From NCBI RefSeq assembly GCF_014841135.1, contig NZ_JACYTN010000001.1:186001-250000 (forward strand): 64,000 nt of DNA. The letters are read 5' to 3'. Source of the DNA: Paenibacillus arenosi (GTDB taxonomy: Bacteria; Bacillota; Bacilli; Paenibacillales; Paenibacillaceae). The notes below the pieces were generated by a model. It was not told where the DNA came from. It worked only from the letters and a program-made list of their open reading frames with translations, and ran no database searches. The position numbers and the translations under genes were made by a program. The first letter of the stretch is position 1; every line of letters starts with the position of its first letter. Shown here in pieces: positions 35,536 to 43,597 of this stretch.

Positions 35536-37814
35536 TAGGAACTACATTAGCAGGTCGATATGAAATTATTGCTCGTGTTGGTGAGGGTGGCATGGCGCTT
35601 GTGTACAAAGCGCTGGATGTACTGCTGAATCGCTACGTAGCTGTGAAGGTGCTGCGTCAGCAATTCGTACATGACGAGGAATTCGTGCGCCGCTTCCGAC
35701 GCGAAGCACAATCGGCCGCATCATTATCCCATCCCAATGTCGTAAGCATTTATGATGTTGGACAAGAGGATGAAGTGCATTATATCGTCATGGAATGCAT
35801 CGATGGCCAGAATTTAAATGAGATTATTAAAGAACGGGCTCCGCTTCAGTCAGAAGAAGCCATTCGCATTGCGACTCAAATTTGCGATGCGCTTGATCAT
35901 GCCCATCACAATCATATTATTCATCGTGACATTAAACCGCATAACATTTTAATTGGTTCAAATGGTCGCGTGAAAGTAACGGATTTCGGTATTGCTAGAG
36001 CTGTAACGTCTTCGACGATTACACAAACAGGATCCGTAGTAGGCTCTGTACATTATTTTTCACCTGAGCATGCGAAGGGCATTTCAACAGGAGAGAAGTC
36101 CGATCTCTACTCATTAGGCATCGTTCTGTATCAAATGCTGACAGGCCAGCTTCCTTTCTTAGGAGAGAGCCCTATTAGCGTTGCGCTTAAGCATTTGCAG
36201 GAGCCATTTGAGGAGCCTCGTGAATTAAATCCGAGTATTCCGCAAAGTGTGGAGAACGTTATTTTAAAATCAATGCGTAAAAATCCGGATGAACGTTATC
36301 AGTCTGCAGCGGAAATGATGCGTGATCTAGAAACGGCTCTCCAGCCTGAACGTTTGCGTGAATCCAAAGTAAAATTCGTGTCTCCTAATTCTCCTAATTA
36401 TCATTACGGGGATCACGAAGAGACGCGTGTTATGCCGGCTATTCGCCTTCCTTATGAACAAGATGCTCTTCCGTCAGATACGCAAACGGGCGCGTCTGCA
36501 GGAAGATACGTGGAGACGAAAGGGTTTGATCATCAGTCTGAGCCATCGATTGGTAGTTCTTCATCGACTGCCAATACACGTCAGTCTTTGGCCCCTAGAG
36601 GGAGTATGCAGGAAGGAGTGGGAGCTGTGCAATCCGCACCACCATCTTCGACCGCACCAGTACAGAAAAAATGGGTTAAACCAACATTATGGATTACATT
36701 AACATTGGTATTCCTTGCTATTATGATCGGTGTTGTATTTTATGTAAAAAGCTTGCTGGCTGTTGAGGAGATTAGCGTCCCTGAATTAGTGAACTTGACG
36801 GAATCCGAGGCGAAGGCGGAATTGGAGAAATTCAAGCTTGTGCTGGAAGATCCTATTATTCGCAAGCCGCAAGCAGGTGTTGCAAAAGGAATTGTATACG
36901 AACAGAGTAAAGCGCCAGGTACAAAAGTGAAGGAAGGCGCCTCTATTAAAATATCCGTTAGTGAAGGCGAGCCTGCTAAGCCGCTGCCGAATTTGATTGG
37001 TCAACCTTATGACGATGCAGTTAAGATGCTGCTGGATATGGGATTTGACAGCAAGCGTGTTCACCGTAAACCTGTCTTTAGTGATGACGTGCCTGAAGAT
37101 TCGGTAGTGTCGATGACACCAGGAGCTGGAGAAAATATCGACCCGCTCAAAGACTCAGTAACGTTAGAAGTGAGCAAAGGCAAGGAATCGTTCAAAATGC
37201 CGAACCTAGTCGGCTCTACGAAGGAAGAAGCCATTGCCAAAATAGAATCGCTTGGCTTGAAGTTGAAGCAGCCTGACGGAATAATTGATGAGAAGAGCTA
37301 TCTGCCAGAAGGTCAAGTCATTAAGCAGATGCCTTATTATCCGAATGAGCTTGTTACAAGAGGAATGGAAGTAAGCATATACGTAAGTGCTGGATATCCT
37401 AAAGACGCGGTGGAATACAGCCTCCAAATTCCGGTTCCTCCTAAGGAAGAAGGTAAACTGAGTACGATTGAAATTAAGTATACCGACGCACGTGGAGAGA
37501 ACGTAAAATTGGAAAAAAGAAAGATCAGTACGACACAAATATTCAGTGTTGATCTTGTCGTAGATCCAAGGAAGGATGGAGTTGTATCCGTCGAACGAGA
37601 TGGTGAATATTTGGGGGCCTACCCCGTAACTTATGTGGATGTGAAGCAAGGTACGGTGCCGATTCCTCAGATTCAGCCTTCAGCGCCAAGTGAGCCTACT
37701 GGGGGCAGCGAGAGTCCTCCTCCTAGTGAAGGGGAAAGTGGAGGCGAGGGTGAGTCCTCTGAGTCAGATAATGAAAATGCCCAGGATGGTGAACATGCTG
37801 GGCATGGAGGTTAA
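35532..37814 (+). CDS. prkC: PASTA-domain Ser/Thr kinase PrkC
   Basis: Membrane kinase of 760 aa that senses muropeptides through external PASTA repeats and controls germination, cell wall and stationary-phase functions. Kinase domain (about 1-270) has the GEGGMALVY loop, invariant Lys in AVKVL, HRDIKPHN (about 131) and DFGIA. A Ser-rich juxtamembrane stretch leads to one transmembrane helix (about 382-405), three PASTA domains (about 413-620), a beta-rich domain and an acidic Ser/Gly/Glu-rich tail. The GTG at 35532 overlaps the prpC stop; a GTG at 35523 in frame is an alternative. Confidence 0.95.
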   Translation: MIGTTLAGRYEIIARVGEGGMALVYKALDVLLNRYVAVKVLRQQFVHDEEFVRRFRREAQSAASLSHPNVVSIYDVGQEDEVHYIVMECIDGQNLNEIIKERAPLQSEEAIRIATQICDALDHAHHNHIIHRDIKPHNILIGSNGRVKVTDFGIARAVTSSTITQTGSVVGSVHYFSPEHAKGISTGEKSDLYSLGIVLYQMLTGQLPFLGESPISVALKHLQEPFEEPRELNPSIPQSVENVILKSMRKNPDERYQSAAEMMRDLETALQPERLRESKVKFVSPNSPNYHYGDHEETRVMPAIRLPYEQDALPSDTQTGASAGRYVETKGFDHQSEPSIGSSSSTANTRQSLAPRGSMQEGVGAVQSAPPSSTAPVQKKWVKPTLWITLTLVFLAIMIGVVFYVKSLLAVEEISVPELVNLTESEAKAELEKFKLVLEDPIIRKPQAGVAKGIVYEQSKAPGTKVKEGASIKISVSEGEPAKPLPNLIGQPYDDAVKMLLDMGFDSKRVHRKPVFSDDVPEDSVVSMTPGAGENIDPLKDSVTLEVSKGKESFKMPNLVGSTKEEAIAKIESLGLKLKQPDGIIDEKSYLPEGQVIKQMPYYPNELVTRGMEVSIYVSAGYPKDAVEYSLQIPVPPKEEGKLSTIEIKYTDARGENVKLEKRKISTTQIFSVDLVVDPRKDGVVSVERDGEYLGAYPVTYVDVKQGTVPIPQIQPSAPSEPTGGSESPPPSEGESGGEGESSESDNENAQDGEHAGHGG

Positions 37815-37817
37815 GTG

Positions 37818-38738
37818 ATGCCAAAAGGTTTGATCGTGAAAGCTCTGAGCGGATATTACTATGTGCGCCCAGACGGTGAGTCGATGGATGCAGTCGTTCA
37901 ATGCCGAGCGAGAGGCGTATTCAAGAAGAAGGGCATATCCCCCCTAGTGGGGGATCGTGTCAACTTCTCAATGACTGACAATGGGGAAGGTACAGTGGAA
38001 GGCATCGATGAGCGCCATAGCGAGCTTATACGTCCTCCAATCGCCAATGTTAGTCTTGCGATATTAGCATTTTCCGTATTAGAGCCTGATCTGAATACGC
38101 AATTGTTGGACAAGTTCTTAGTACATATTGAACATGCTGGACTTGATGCAGTCATTGTACTAACGAAGTGGGATTTAATCTCGGACTTGCCTGATGAACA
38201 ATTCAGCAAGCAAGAATCGAAGTTGAAGGATGCGGTTGCGCTGTATCGTTCCATTGGCTACGATGTGATCGAAACAAGTTCAAAGACAGGTTGGGGCTAT
38301 GATAAGCTGTCAGAGCTGCTGGCTGATGATATTAGCGTCTTTGCCGGACAGTCAGGCGTGGGTAAATCGTCGCTGCTTAATGCGATGTTCCCTGGGCTTT
38401 CTCTAGAAACGAATGCAATCAGTCACCGATTGGGGCGCGGTAAGCATACGACTCGGCACGTGGAACTTATTCCTCTGGCGACAGGGGAAGGATACATTGC
38501 TGATACACCAGGATTTAGCCAACTGGACTTCTTGGAACTCGGTGTAGAGGAGCTTGCTAGCTGTTTCCGCGAGTTTCGCACCTATGCTGAATCATGCAAG
38601 TTCCGCGGATGTACGCATACGCATGAGCCAGGCTGCCGCGTGAAGGTAGCGTTGGAGGAAGGCGATATTTCGTCATCCCGATACGAGCATTATCAGCTCT
38701 TTATGGAAGAAATGAAAGACAAAAAGCGGAGGTACTAA
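37818..38738 (+). CDS. rsgA: Ribosome small subunit-dependent GTPase RsgA
   Basis: A late 30S assembly GTPase (B. subtilis CpgA/YloQ), 306 aa. An OB-fold (about 1-65) precedes a circularly permuted GTPase with TKWD before [12 protein letters not shown] (P-loop, about 177) and DTPGFSQLD. It ends with a zinc-binding motif in [14 protein letters not shown]. The ATG at 37818 lies 7 bp after GGAGG, and a GTG immediately before it is not preferred. It follows prkC by 3 bp, and rpe follows it by 5 bp. Confidence 0.96.
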   Translation: MPKGLIVKALSGYYYVRPDGESMDAVVQCRARGVFKKKGISPLVGDRVNFSMTDNGEGTVEGIDERHSELIRPPIANVSLAILAFSVLEPDLNTQLLDKFLVHIEHAGLDAVIVLTKWDLISDLPDEQFSKQESKLKDAVALYRSIGYDVIETSSKTGWGYDKLSELLADDISVFAGQSGVGKSSLLNAMFPGLSLETNAISHRLGRGKHTTRHVELIPLATGEGYIADTPGFSQLDFLELGVEELASCFREFRTYAESCKFRGCTHTHEPGCRVKVALEEGDISSSRYEHYQLFMEEMKDKKRRY

Positions 38739-38743
38739 CTAAG

Positions 38744-39406
38744 ATGATACGTATTGCACCCTCTATTTTATCAGCAGATTTTGCACGTCTAGGGGAAGAT
38801 GTGCTTGATGTCGAGCGCGGCGGCGCGGATTGGATTCATATCGATGCGATGGATGGCCGCTTTGTGCCTAACCTAACATTCGGTCCAATTGCGGTTCAAG
38901 CGATTCGTCCTTTGACGAAGTTGACGCTGGACGTTCATTTGATGATCGTAGAGCCTGAGAAATATGTAGCAGACTTTGCGAAGGCGGGAGCAGATATCAT
39001 TACCGTGCATGCGGAAGCATGTTCCCATTTGCACCGTGTCATCTATCAAATTAAAGAGTCTGGTGCTAAGGCTGGAGTAGCGATTAATCCGCATACTTCT
39101 CTTGCAGCTATCGAAGAAGTCATTCCAGATCTTGATTTGGCACTTGTCATGACTGTAAATCCGGGCTTTGGCGGGCAAAAGTTTATTTCCAATACATTAG
39201 ATAAAATTCGCCGCCTGCGCAGTCTAGCAGATGCTAAGGGCAATCAAGCGATGCATATCCAAGTAGATGGTGGCGTTAGCACAGAAACAGCTAGAGCAGT
39301 AGCAGAGGCAGGAGCAGACGTTCTTGTAGCAGGAAGTGCTGTATATGGTCAATCTGATCGCGGAGCTGCGATTGCAGCAATCCGCCGTGCAGCTGAAGGC
39401 AAGTAA
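38744..39406 (+). CDS. rpe: Ribulose-phosphate 3-epimerase
   Basis: Interconverts ribulose 5-phosphate and xylulose 5-phosphate in the pentose phosphate pathway. The 220-aa TIM barrel starts [16 protein letters not shown] and has [35 protein letters not shown] and QVDGGV with the metal-binding His and Asp residues. GGAGG precedes the start. It is the last widely conserved enzyme before the sporulation/ribosomal part of the cluster. Confidence 0.97.
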   Translation: MIRIAPSILSADFARLGEDVLDVERGGADWIHIDAMDGRFVPNLTFGPIAVQAIRPLTKLTLDVHLMIVEPEKYVADFAKAGADIITVHAEACSHLHRVIYQIKESGAKAGVAINPHTSLAAIEEVIPDLDLALVMTVNPGFGGQKFISNTLDKIRRLRSLADAKGNQAMHIQVDGGVSTETARAVAEAGADVLVAGSAVYGQSDRGAAIAAIRRAAEGK

Positions 39407-39431
39407 TGACCAATTAAAGGGGGAGAGGGGC

Positions 39432-39692
39432 TTGAACTGGCGGCAAGCTTTAACATTGGGAGCAACGAGCTTTCTTTGTGGGTCATTAATTGGATGGTAT
39501 GCGTTTATTCCATTCCCGTATAATTTAATCGCTTCGCTAGGTGCTTTTTTCGTAGGCGTGTGGTTCTTCCGCAAGTTTGAAACGAGAGGCATGCGCATTA
39601 CGTTTGTTGTGCTGTCTATCTTTTATTTATTCGCATTTCTCGTCTTGATGGCCATGGTAGAATACACAAAAAAGCTGTCTATTAACGCTTAA
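39432..39692 (+). CDS. Small membrane protein, 86 aa
   Basis: An unrecognised small protein with hydrophobic segments around residues 10-22, 24-40 and 50-72, consistent with two or three membrane helices. The frame is open further upstream into rpe, but the TTG at 39432 with AAAGGGGGAG ahead of it is the best start. In B. subtilis the position between rpe and spoVM is occupied by thiN; this protein has no resemblance to thiamine pyrophosphokinase. It is followed by a strong terminator. Confidence 0.7.
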   Translation: MNWRQALTLGATSFLCGSLIGWYAFIPFPYNLIASLGAFFVGVWFFRKFETRGMRITFVVLSIFYLFAFLVLMAMVEYTKKLSINA

Positions 39693-39756
39693 TTTGATGG
39701 TTATGATTTATTTGAAAGGGTAGACAAGCATACGAGGGAAACCGACAGCATATGAT

Positions 39757-39792
39757 GGTTACATGAGGTAAGGTCTCATGTAACCTTTTTTT
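39757..39792 (+). terminator. Terminator between the 86-aa gene and spoVM
   Basis: GGTTACATGAG and CTCATGTAACC form a perfect 11-bp stem with a 7-nt loop and T7. It closes the rlmN-to-rpe transcript before spoVM. Confidence 0.95.
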
Positions 39793-39856
39793 GTGGCTAT
39801 GATAGTGAGGCTCACTGTTTAAGGATAACTGAGAATTGCGAGGAGGGTGGAAATGG

Positions 39857-39937
39857 ATGAAGTTTTATACATTTAAGCTGCCGAAGTTTTTGGGGGGATT
39901 CGTCAAAGCCATTTTAAACACGTTTCATAAAAATTGA
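39857..39937 (+). CDS. spoVM: SpoVM, 26-aa spore coat anchoring peptide
   Basis: Twenty-six residues starting MKFYTFKLPKFLGGFV, matching B. subtilis SpoVM in length and most positions, including the proline at residue 9. SpoVM is an amphipathic helix that recognises the convex forespore membrane and anchors SpoIVA so the coat and cortex can form; it also inhibits FtsH. GAGGAGG lies ten bases before the ATG. It is isolated between two terminators, which agrees with separate sporulation-time transcription. I could not pick out a convincing sigma-E promoter. Confidence 0.96.
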   Translation: MKFYTFKLPKFLGGFVKAILNTFHKN

Positions 39938-40103
39938 TGCTCCAGGCGGCGATATGGCGAACTCCGTTGTCATTCCATCCAACTTGATTGTAATCTAGTT
40001 CGTACGGGGCGGAAACGTGTTGTTTGTTGTTTAGTGAAGTGGCAGCTTATATGGCGGGATTCGCTCTAGCTGCAGCAGGGGAAAAGAGGGTAAGTGAATA
40101 GAG
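39938..40103. other. Short gap after spoVM
   Basis: About 165 bp with no gene I trust. A stretch at 40008-40100 could be read as about 30 codons of Ala-rich protein, but it has no start or ribosome binding site. The following hairpin terminates spoVM and rpmB. Confidence 0.4.
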
Positions 40104-40133
40104 AAAAAGCACCTGGAAGACCAGGTGCTTTTT
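40104..40133. terminator. Bidirectional terminator between spoVM and rpmB
   Basis: AAAAAGCACCTGG pairs perfectly with CCAGGTGCTTTTT around a 4-nt loop, so it can work on both strands. Confidence 0.95.
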
Positions 40134-40150
40134 GTATATGGTGCATGGTA

Positions 40151-40339
40151 TTAGACGCGAGTCAATTTACCTGCTTTCAAAGCACGTGTACTCACGTAAA
40201 CACGTTTAGGTTTACCATCAACCAAAATGCGAACCTTCTGCACGTTTACTCCCCAAGAGCGGCGAGTTTTGTTGTTCGCGTGAGAACGGTTGTTACCGGA
40301 GCCTGCTTTCTTCCCCGTAATAAAACATTTGCGAGCCAT
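40151..40339 (-). CDS. rpmB: 50S ribosomal protein L28
   Basis: Ribosomal protein L28, 62 aa, with the family start [19 protein letters not shown], the [13 protein letters not shown] core and a basic C-terminus. The ATG at 40339 is preceded by AAAGGAGGTG; a longer frame upstream adds 16 residues that do not belong. It is convergent with spoVM and divergent from yloU, exactly as in the B. subtilis locus. Confidence 0.97.
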   Translation of the reverse strand: MARKCFITGKKAGSGNNRSHANNKTRRSWGVNVQKVRILVDGKPKRVYVSTRALKAGKLTRV

Positions 40340-40542
40340 GCTTAACACCTCCTTTATCCCCAAAAAGCAACCAATGCATACGTTCATTTGCTCAATTCAA
40401 ATACTCCAATATCATACCATAGGCGGATTTGGCTCGTCAACTGAAACGAAAACTTTATATATTTGGGTTGTTTATTTCTTTTTTCTATTATAGTACAATA
40501 ATGATTAGTCCATAATACTCAAAAAAAAGGAGTGAACCAACC

Positions 40543-40902
40543 ATGGCCATCGAACTTGGATTGGAACTAGGGAAAGTAAACATCTCCGAAGAAGTCGTCG
40601 CGGTTATTGCAGGTTCGGCGGCGATGGAGGTCTACGGTCTCGTGGGCATGGCTTCACGCAAGCAACTGAAGGACGGCATTGCAGAACTGCTAGGACGTGA
40701 GAATTTGTCACGCGGTGTCGAAGTTCGCCGCGAACACAATCATGTGCATATAGATTTGTACATTGTCGTAAGTTACGGTACGAAGATTTCCGAAGTAGCG
40801 CACAACATTCAACTTAAAGTAAAGTATGTGTTGAACGAGGTAGTCGGGCTTCAGGTTGAGCAAGTGAACATCTTTGTGCAGGACGTGCGTGTACTAAGCT
40901 AG
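40543..40902 (+). CDS. yloU: Asp23/Gls24 family protein YloU
   Basis: A 119-aa Asp23-domain protein, the second in this window. The domain runs NISEEVVAVIAGSAAMEVYG, GVEVRREHNHVHIDLYIVV, VEQVNIFVQDVRVL. It always precedes the fatty acid kinase gene in Firmicutes, as here with a 15-bp gap, suggesting shared function at the envelope. AAAGGAG sits before the ATG. A TACAAT at 40494-40499 may be its -10 box; the -35 is poor. Confidence 0.93.
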   Translation: MAIELGLELGKVNISEEVVAVIAGSAAMEVYGLVGMASRKQLKDGIAELLGRENLSRGVEVRREHNHVHIDLYIVVSYGTKISEVAHNIQLKVKYVLNEVVGLQVEQVNIFVQDVRVLS

Positions 40903-40917
40903 GAAGGGGAATATTCG

Positions 40918-42678
40918 TTGAACATTCGTTCATTAAATGGAACACATTTTTCCAATATGGTGCTAAGTGGTGCTGAGTTATTGAACCGCCATGCCGAGTA
41001 CGTTAACGCACTTAACGTATTTCCGGTACCGGACGGTGATACAGGTACGAACATGAATCTGACGATGACTGCTGGAGTTACAGAGATGAAAGGCAAATTG
41101 TCCCCATCTATCTCTAAGACTGCAGAAGTGTTGTCTAAAGGTCTATTGATGGGTGCACGAGGAAACTCAGGCGTTATTCTATCACAGTTATTCCGCGGAT
41201 TCAGCCGTGGGGTAGCAGGGTTGGATGAGATTAACGCTGTTCAGTTTGCACATGCACTTCAAGCAGGTGTTGATACTGCTTATAAGGCGGTTGTTAAGCC
41301 TGTTGAAGGTACGATTCTTACCGTTGCCAAAGAGGCAGCGAAGCATGCGGTACATATTGCGCGCCGCACACCAGACGTTGCTGACCTGATGCGTGAGGTA
41401 TTGGCAAAGGCAAATGAAGCCCTTGCTAAGACACCTGATCTTCTTCCTGTCCTTAAGCAGGTTGGAGTTGTAGACTCTGGCGGTCAAGGTCTTGTTTATA
41501 TTTATGAAGGATTTATGAGTGCTATTGAGGAGTTCAGTGGATCAGATGTTGCTTCTGTAACTTCTGCTGTTGCAACACCTGCAGCACCAGATCTATCTGT
41601 ACTTGAGAAGCTGAAGGCAGCGGACAAGCATACTTCTGCGCAAGCGAAGCTGGATACTGAGGATATCGAATTCTTGTACGATATGGAATTCTTTATCGAT
41701 CTTTCTCGTGGCACGGGACGTCCGTTCCAAGAGGATGTGTATGAGCAAGCGCTAGCGAAGAATGGTGACTCGATTATCATTATCCAAGATGATGAGATCG
41801 TCAAAGTCCATGTACATTCTCGCAAACCAGGCGAAGTGCTTGATCTTTCTATGCAGTACGGAGAATTGATCCGCATTCATATTTTGAACATGCGTGAACA
41901 GCATCGCGAATTGCTTGAACATGAGGGCGAATTGTCTGCAATGCCAGATGTATTCGCTGATATGCCTGTTCATGAAAGTGCAGCTGATGTTGTTATGGCT
42001 GAACCGCCAGCGGATGAGATTGCTGCATATGGATTTATTGCTGTTGCGATGGGTCAAGGTGTTACGGATATCTTCAGCAGCTTGGGTATAGATATTGTAT
42101 TGTCCGGCGGACAAACGATGAATCCGAGCACGCAAGATTTTGTGGAAGCGATCAATAACATCTCTGCACAACATATCTTCATTTTGCCGAACAACTCGAA
42201 CATCATTATGGCAGCGAAACAAGCTGCTGAGATCGTTGAGCGAGAAGTAACGGTATTGGAAACGAAGACGATTCCGCAAGGAATTTCGGCTGCATTTGCT
42301 TTCCAAGAAGAAGAAAGTGTAGAAACGAACATCGAAGTAATGAAGGATGCAATTGCACATGTTAAATCCGGTCAATTGACATACGCAGTACGTGATACGA
42401 CATTCGATGATTTGGAGATTAAAGCTGGTAACTTCATCGGTATTTCCGGCGGTAAGATTGTAGCTACGACAGAGGACTTGACAGAAACTTGTCAGCAGCT
42501 CCTTCTGAAGATGATGGAAGACGGTGGCGAAATCATTACCTTGCTTACGGGTGAAGATGCGAAGGAAGAAGATACAGCGAAGCTGGTAGAATGGCTTGAA
42601 GAGCATTATCCAGATGCTGAGGTTGAAGTTCATGAAGGTGGACAACCGATTTACTCCTATTTAATCTCGATCGAATAG
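40918..42678 (+). CDS. fakA: Fatty acid kinase FakA (YloV, DhaL-like)
   Basis: ATP-dependent kinase that phosphorylates fatty acids held by FakB, making acyl phosphate for phospholipid synthesis. The 586-aa protein has the DhaL nucleotide-binding domain (about 1-200) with NVFPVPDGDTGTNMN and GARGNSGVILSQ, a middle linker, and a C-terminal DegV-like/FakA domain (about 300-580). The start is TTG with AAGGGG upstream. It lies between yloU and a FakB gene, giving a complete kinase module in one transcript. Confidence 0.93.
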   Translation: MNIRSLNGTHFSNMVLSGAELLNRHAEYVNALNVFPVPDGDTGTNMNLTMTAGVTEMKGKLSPSISKTAEVLSKGLLMGARGNSGVILSQLFRGFSRGVAGLDEINAVQFAHALQAGVDTAYKAVVKPVEGTILTVAKEAAKHAVHIARRTPDVADLMREVLAKANEALAKTPDLLPVLKQVGVVDSGGQGLVYIYEGFMSAIEEFSGSDVASVTSAVATPAAPDLSVLEKLKAADKHTSAQAKLDTEDIEFLYDMEFFIDLSRGTGRPFQEDVYEQALAKNGDSIIIIQDDEIVKVHVHSRKPGEVLDLSMQYGELIRIHILNMREQHRELLEHEGELSAMPDVFADMPVHESAADVVMAEPPADEIAAYGFIAVAMGQGVTDIFSSLGIDIVLSGGQTMNPSTQDFVEAINNISAQHIFILPNNSNIIMAAKQAAEIVEREVTVLETKTIPQGISAAFAFQEEESVETNIEVMKDAIAHVKSGQLTYAVRDTTFDDLEIKAGNFIGISGGKIVATTEDLTETCQQLLLKMMEDGGEIITLLTGEDAKEEDTAKLVEWLEEHYPDAEVEVHEGGQPIYSYLISIE

Positions 42679-42712
42679 AATCTGGTTATAAGCATCGGAA
42701 GGGAGTCAAAAC

Positions 42713-43597
42713 ATGGCCAACGTACGTATAGTTACGGACAGTACAGCGGACATTCCCCAGGAATTAAGGGAGCGTTACAACATTGAGATGGTTCCGCTGA
42801 AAGTGCATTTCGGCAATGAAATGTATCAAGATGCAGTAACGATCAACCCAGACCAATTCTATGAAAAATTAGCGAACGCTTCGAAGCTACCGACGACATC
42901 GCAACCTTCTCCGGTTGAGTTTTTGGAAGTTTATAAGCGTCTTGAGGCACAATCACCAGATTGTGCGATCATTTCTATTCATCTCTCCGCAGCGATGAGT
43001 GGAACGTACCAGTCAGCACTGCTTGCGAGCAGTATGTTGGAAGAAGAGCAAGTGGACGTAACGGTCATTGACTCGAAGTCCGCTTCGTTCGGTATTGGGG
43101 TCTATGTCTTAGAAGCTGCTAAGCTAGCTCAAGCTGGATACGATAAGGATGCTATTTTGGCTCGAATTGCTCAATTGCAGCAGGAGCAGAAGCTTTACTT
43201 CCTTGTAGATACACTTGAGTATCTACAAAAGGGCGGTCGCATAGCGAAAGCTTCTGCTATGCTCGGAACGCTGCTTAATATTAAGCCAATCTTGTCGATT
43301 GACAAGGATGGCGAGGTTTATGCAGTTGAGAAAGTACGCGGGCAGAAGCGGTTGCTTCAGCGTGTGTTGGAAATGTACAAAGAGCATTTTGGTGATCAGC
43401 CTGTAGATGTTGGAGTTGGTTACTCCACCGAGAAATCTACAGCGGATACGGTTGTTGCAGAATTGAAGTCTCAATTCGACGTTCGATCTGTTCAATATAC
43501 ACGTATTGGTGCCGTTATTGGCACACATGTTGGACATGGAACCGTTGCGGTGTTCGTTCGCCCAGCTGCTCCTGATCCGGAGCCATTGAATTCATGA
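42713..43597 (+). CDS. DegV family fatty acid-binding protein (FakB)
   Basis: A 294-aa DegV-fold protein that would present bound fatty acid to FakA. It opens VRIVTDSTADIPQEL, has the lipid-binding pocket segments TTSQPSP and SIHLSAAMSGTYQSA, and the conserved RIGAVIGTHVGHGTVAVF near the end. AAGGGAG lies before the ATG. It overlaps recG by 4 bp (ATGA). In B. subtilis sdaAB-sdaAA occupy the gap between yloV and recG, so its placement here links FakA with a dedicated FakB. Confidence 0.93.
   Translation: MANVRIVTDSTADIPQELRERYNIEMVPLKVHFGNEMYQDAVTINPDQFYEKLANASKLPTTSQPSPVEFLEVYKRLEAQSPDCAIISIHLSAAMSGTYQSALLASSMLEEEQVDVTVIDSKSASFGIGVYVLEAAKLAQAGYDKDAILARIAQLQQEQKLYFLVDTLEYLQKGGRIAKASAMLGTLLNIKPILSIDKDGEVYAVEKVRGQKRLLQRVLEMYKEHFGDQPVDVGVGYSTEKSTADTVVAELKSQFDVRSVQYTRIGAVIGTHVGHGTVAVFVRPAAPDPEPLNS

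Noticed and set aside
40008-40103. Short Ala-rich coding frame after spoVM
   Set aside because: No start codon with a ribosome binding site, and the frame is closed by a stop shortly upstream.
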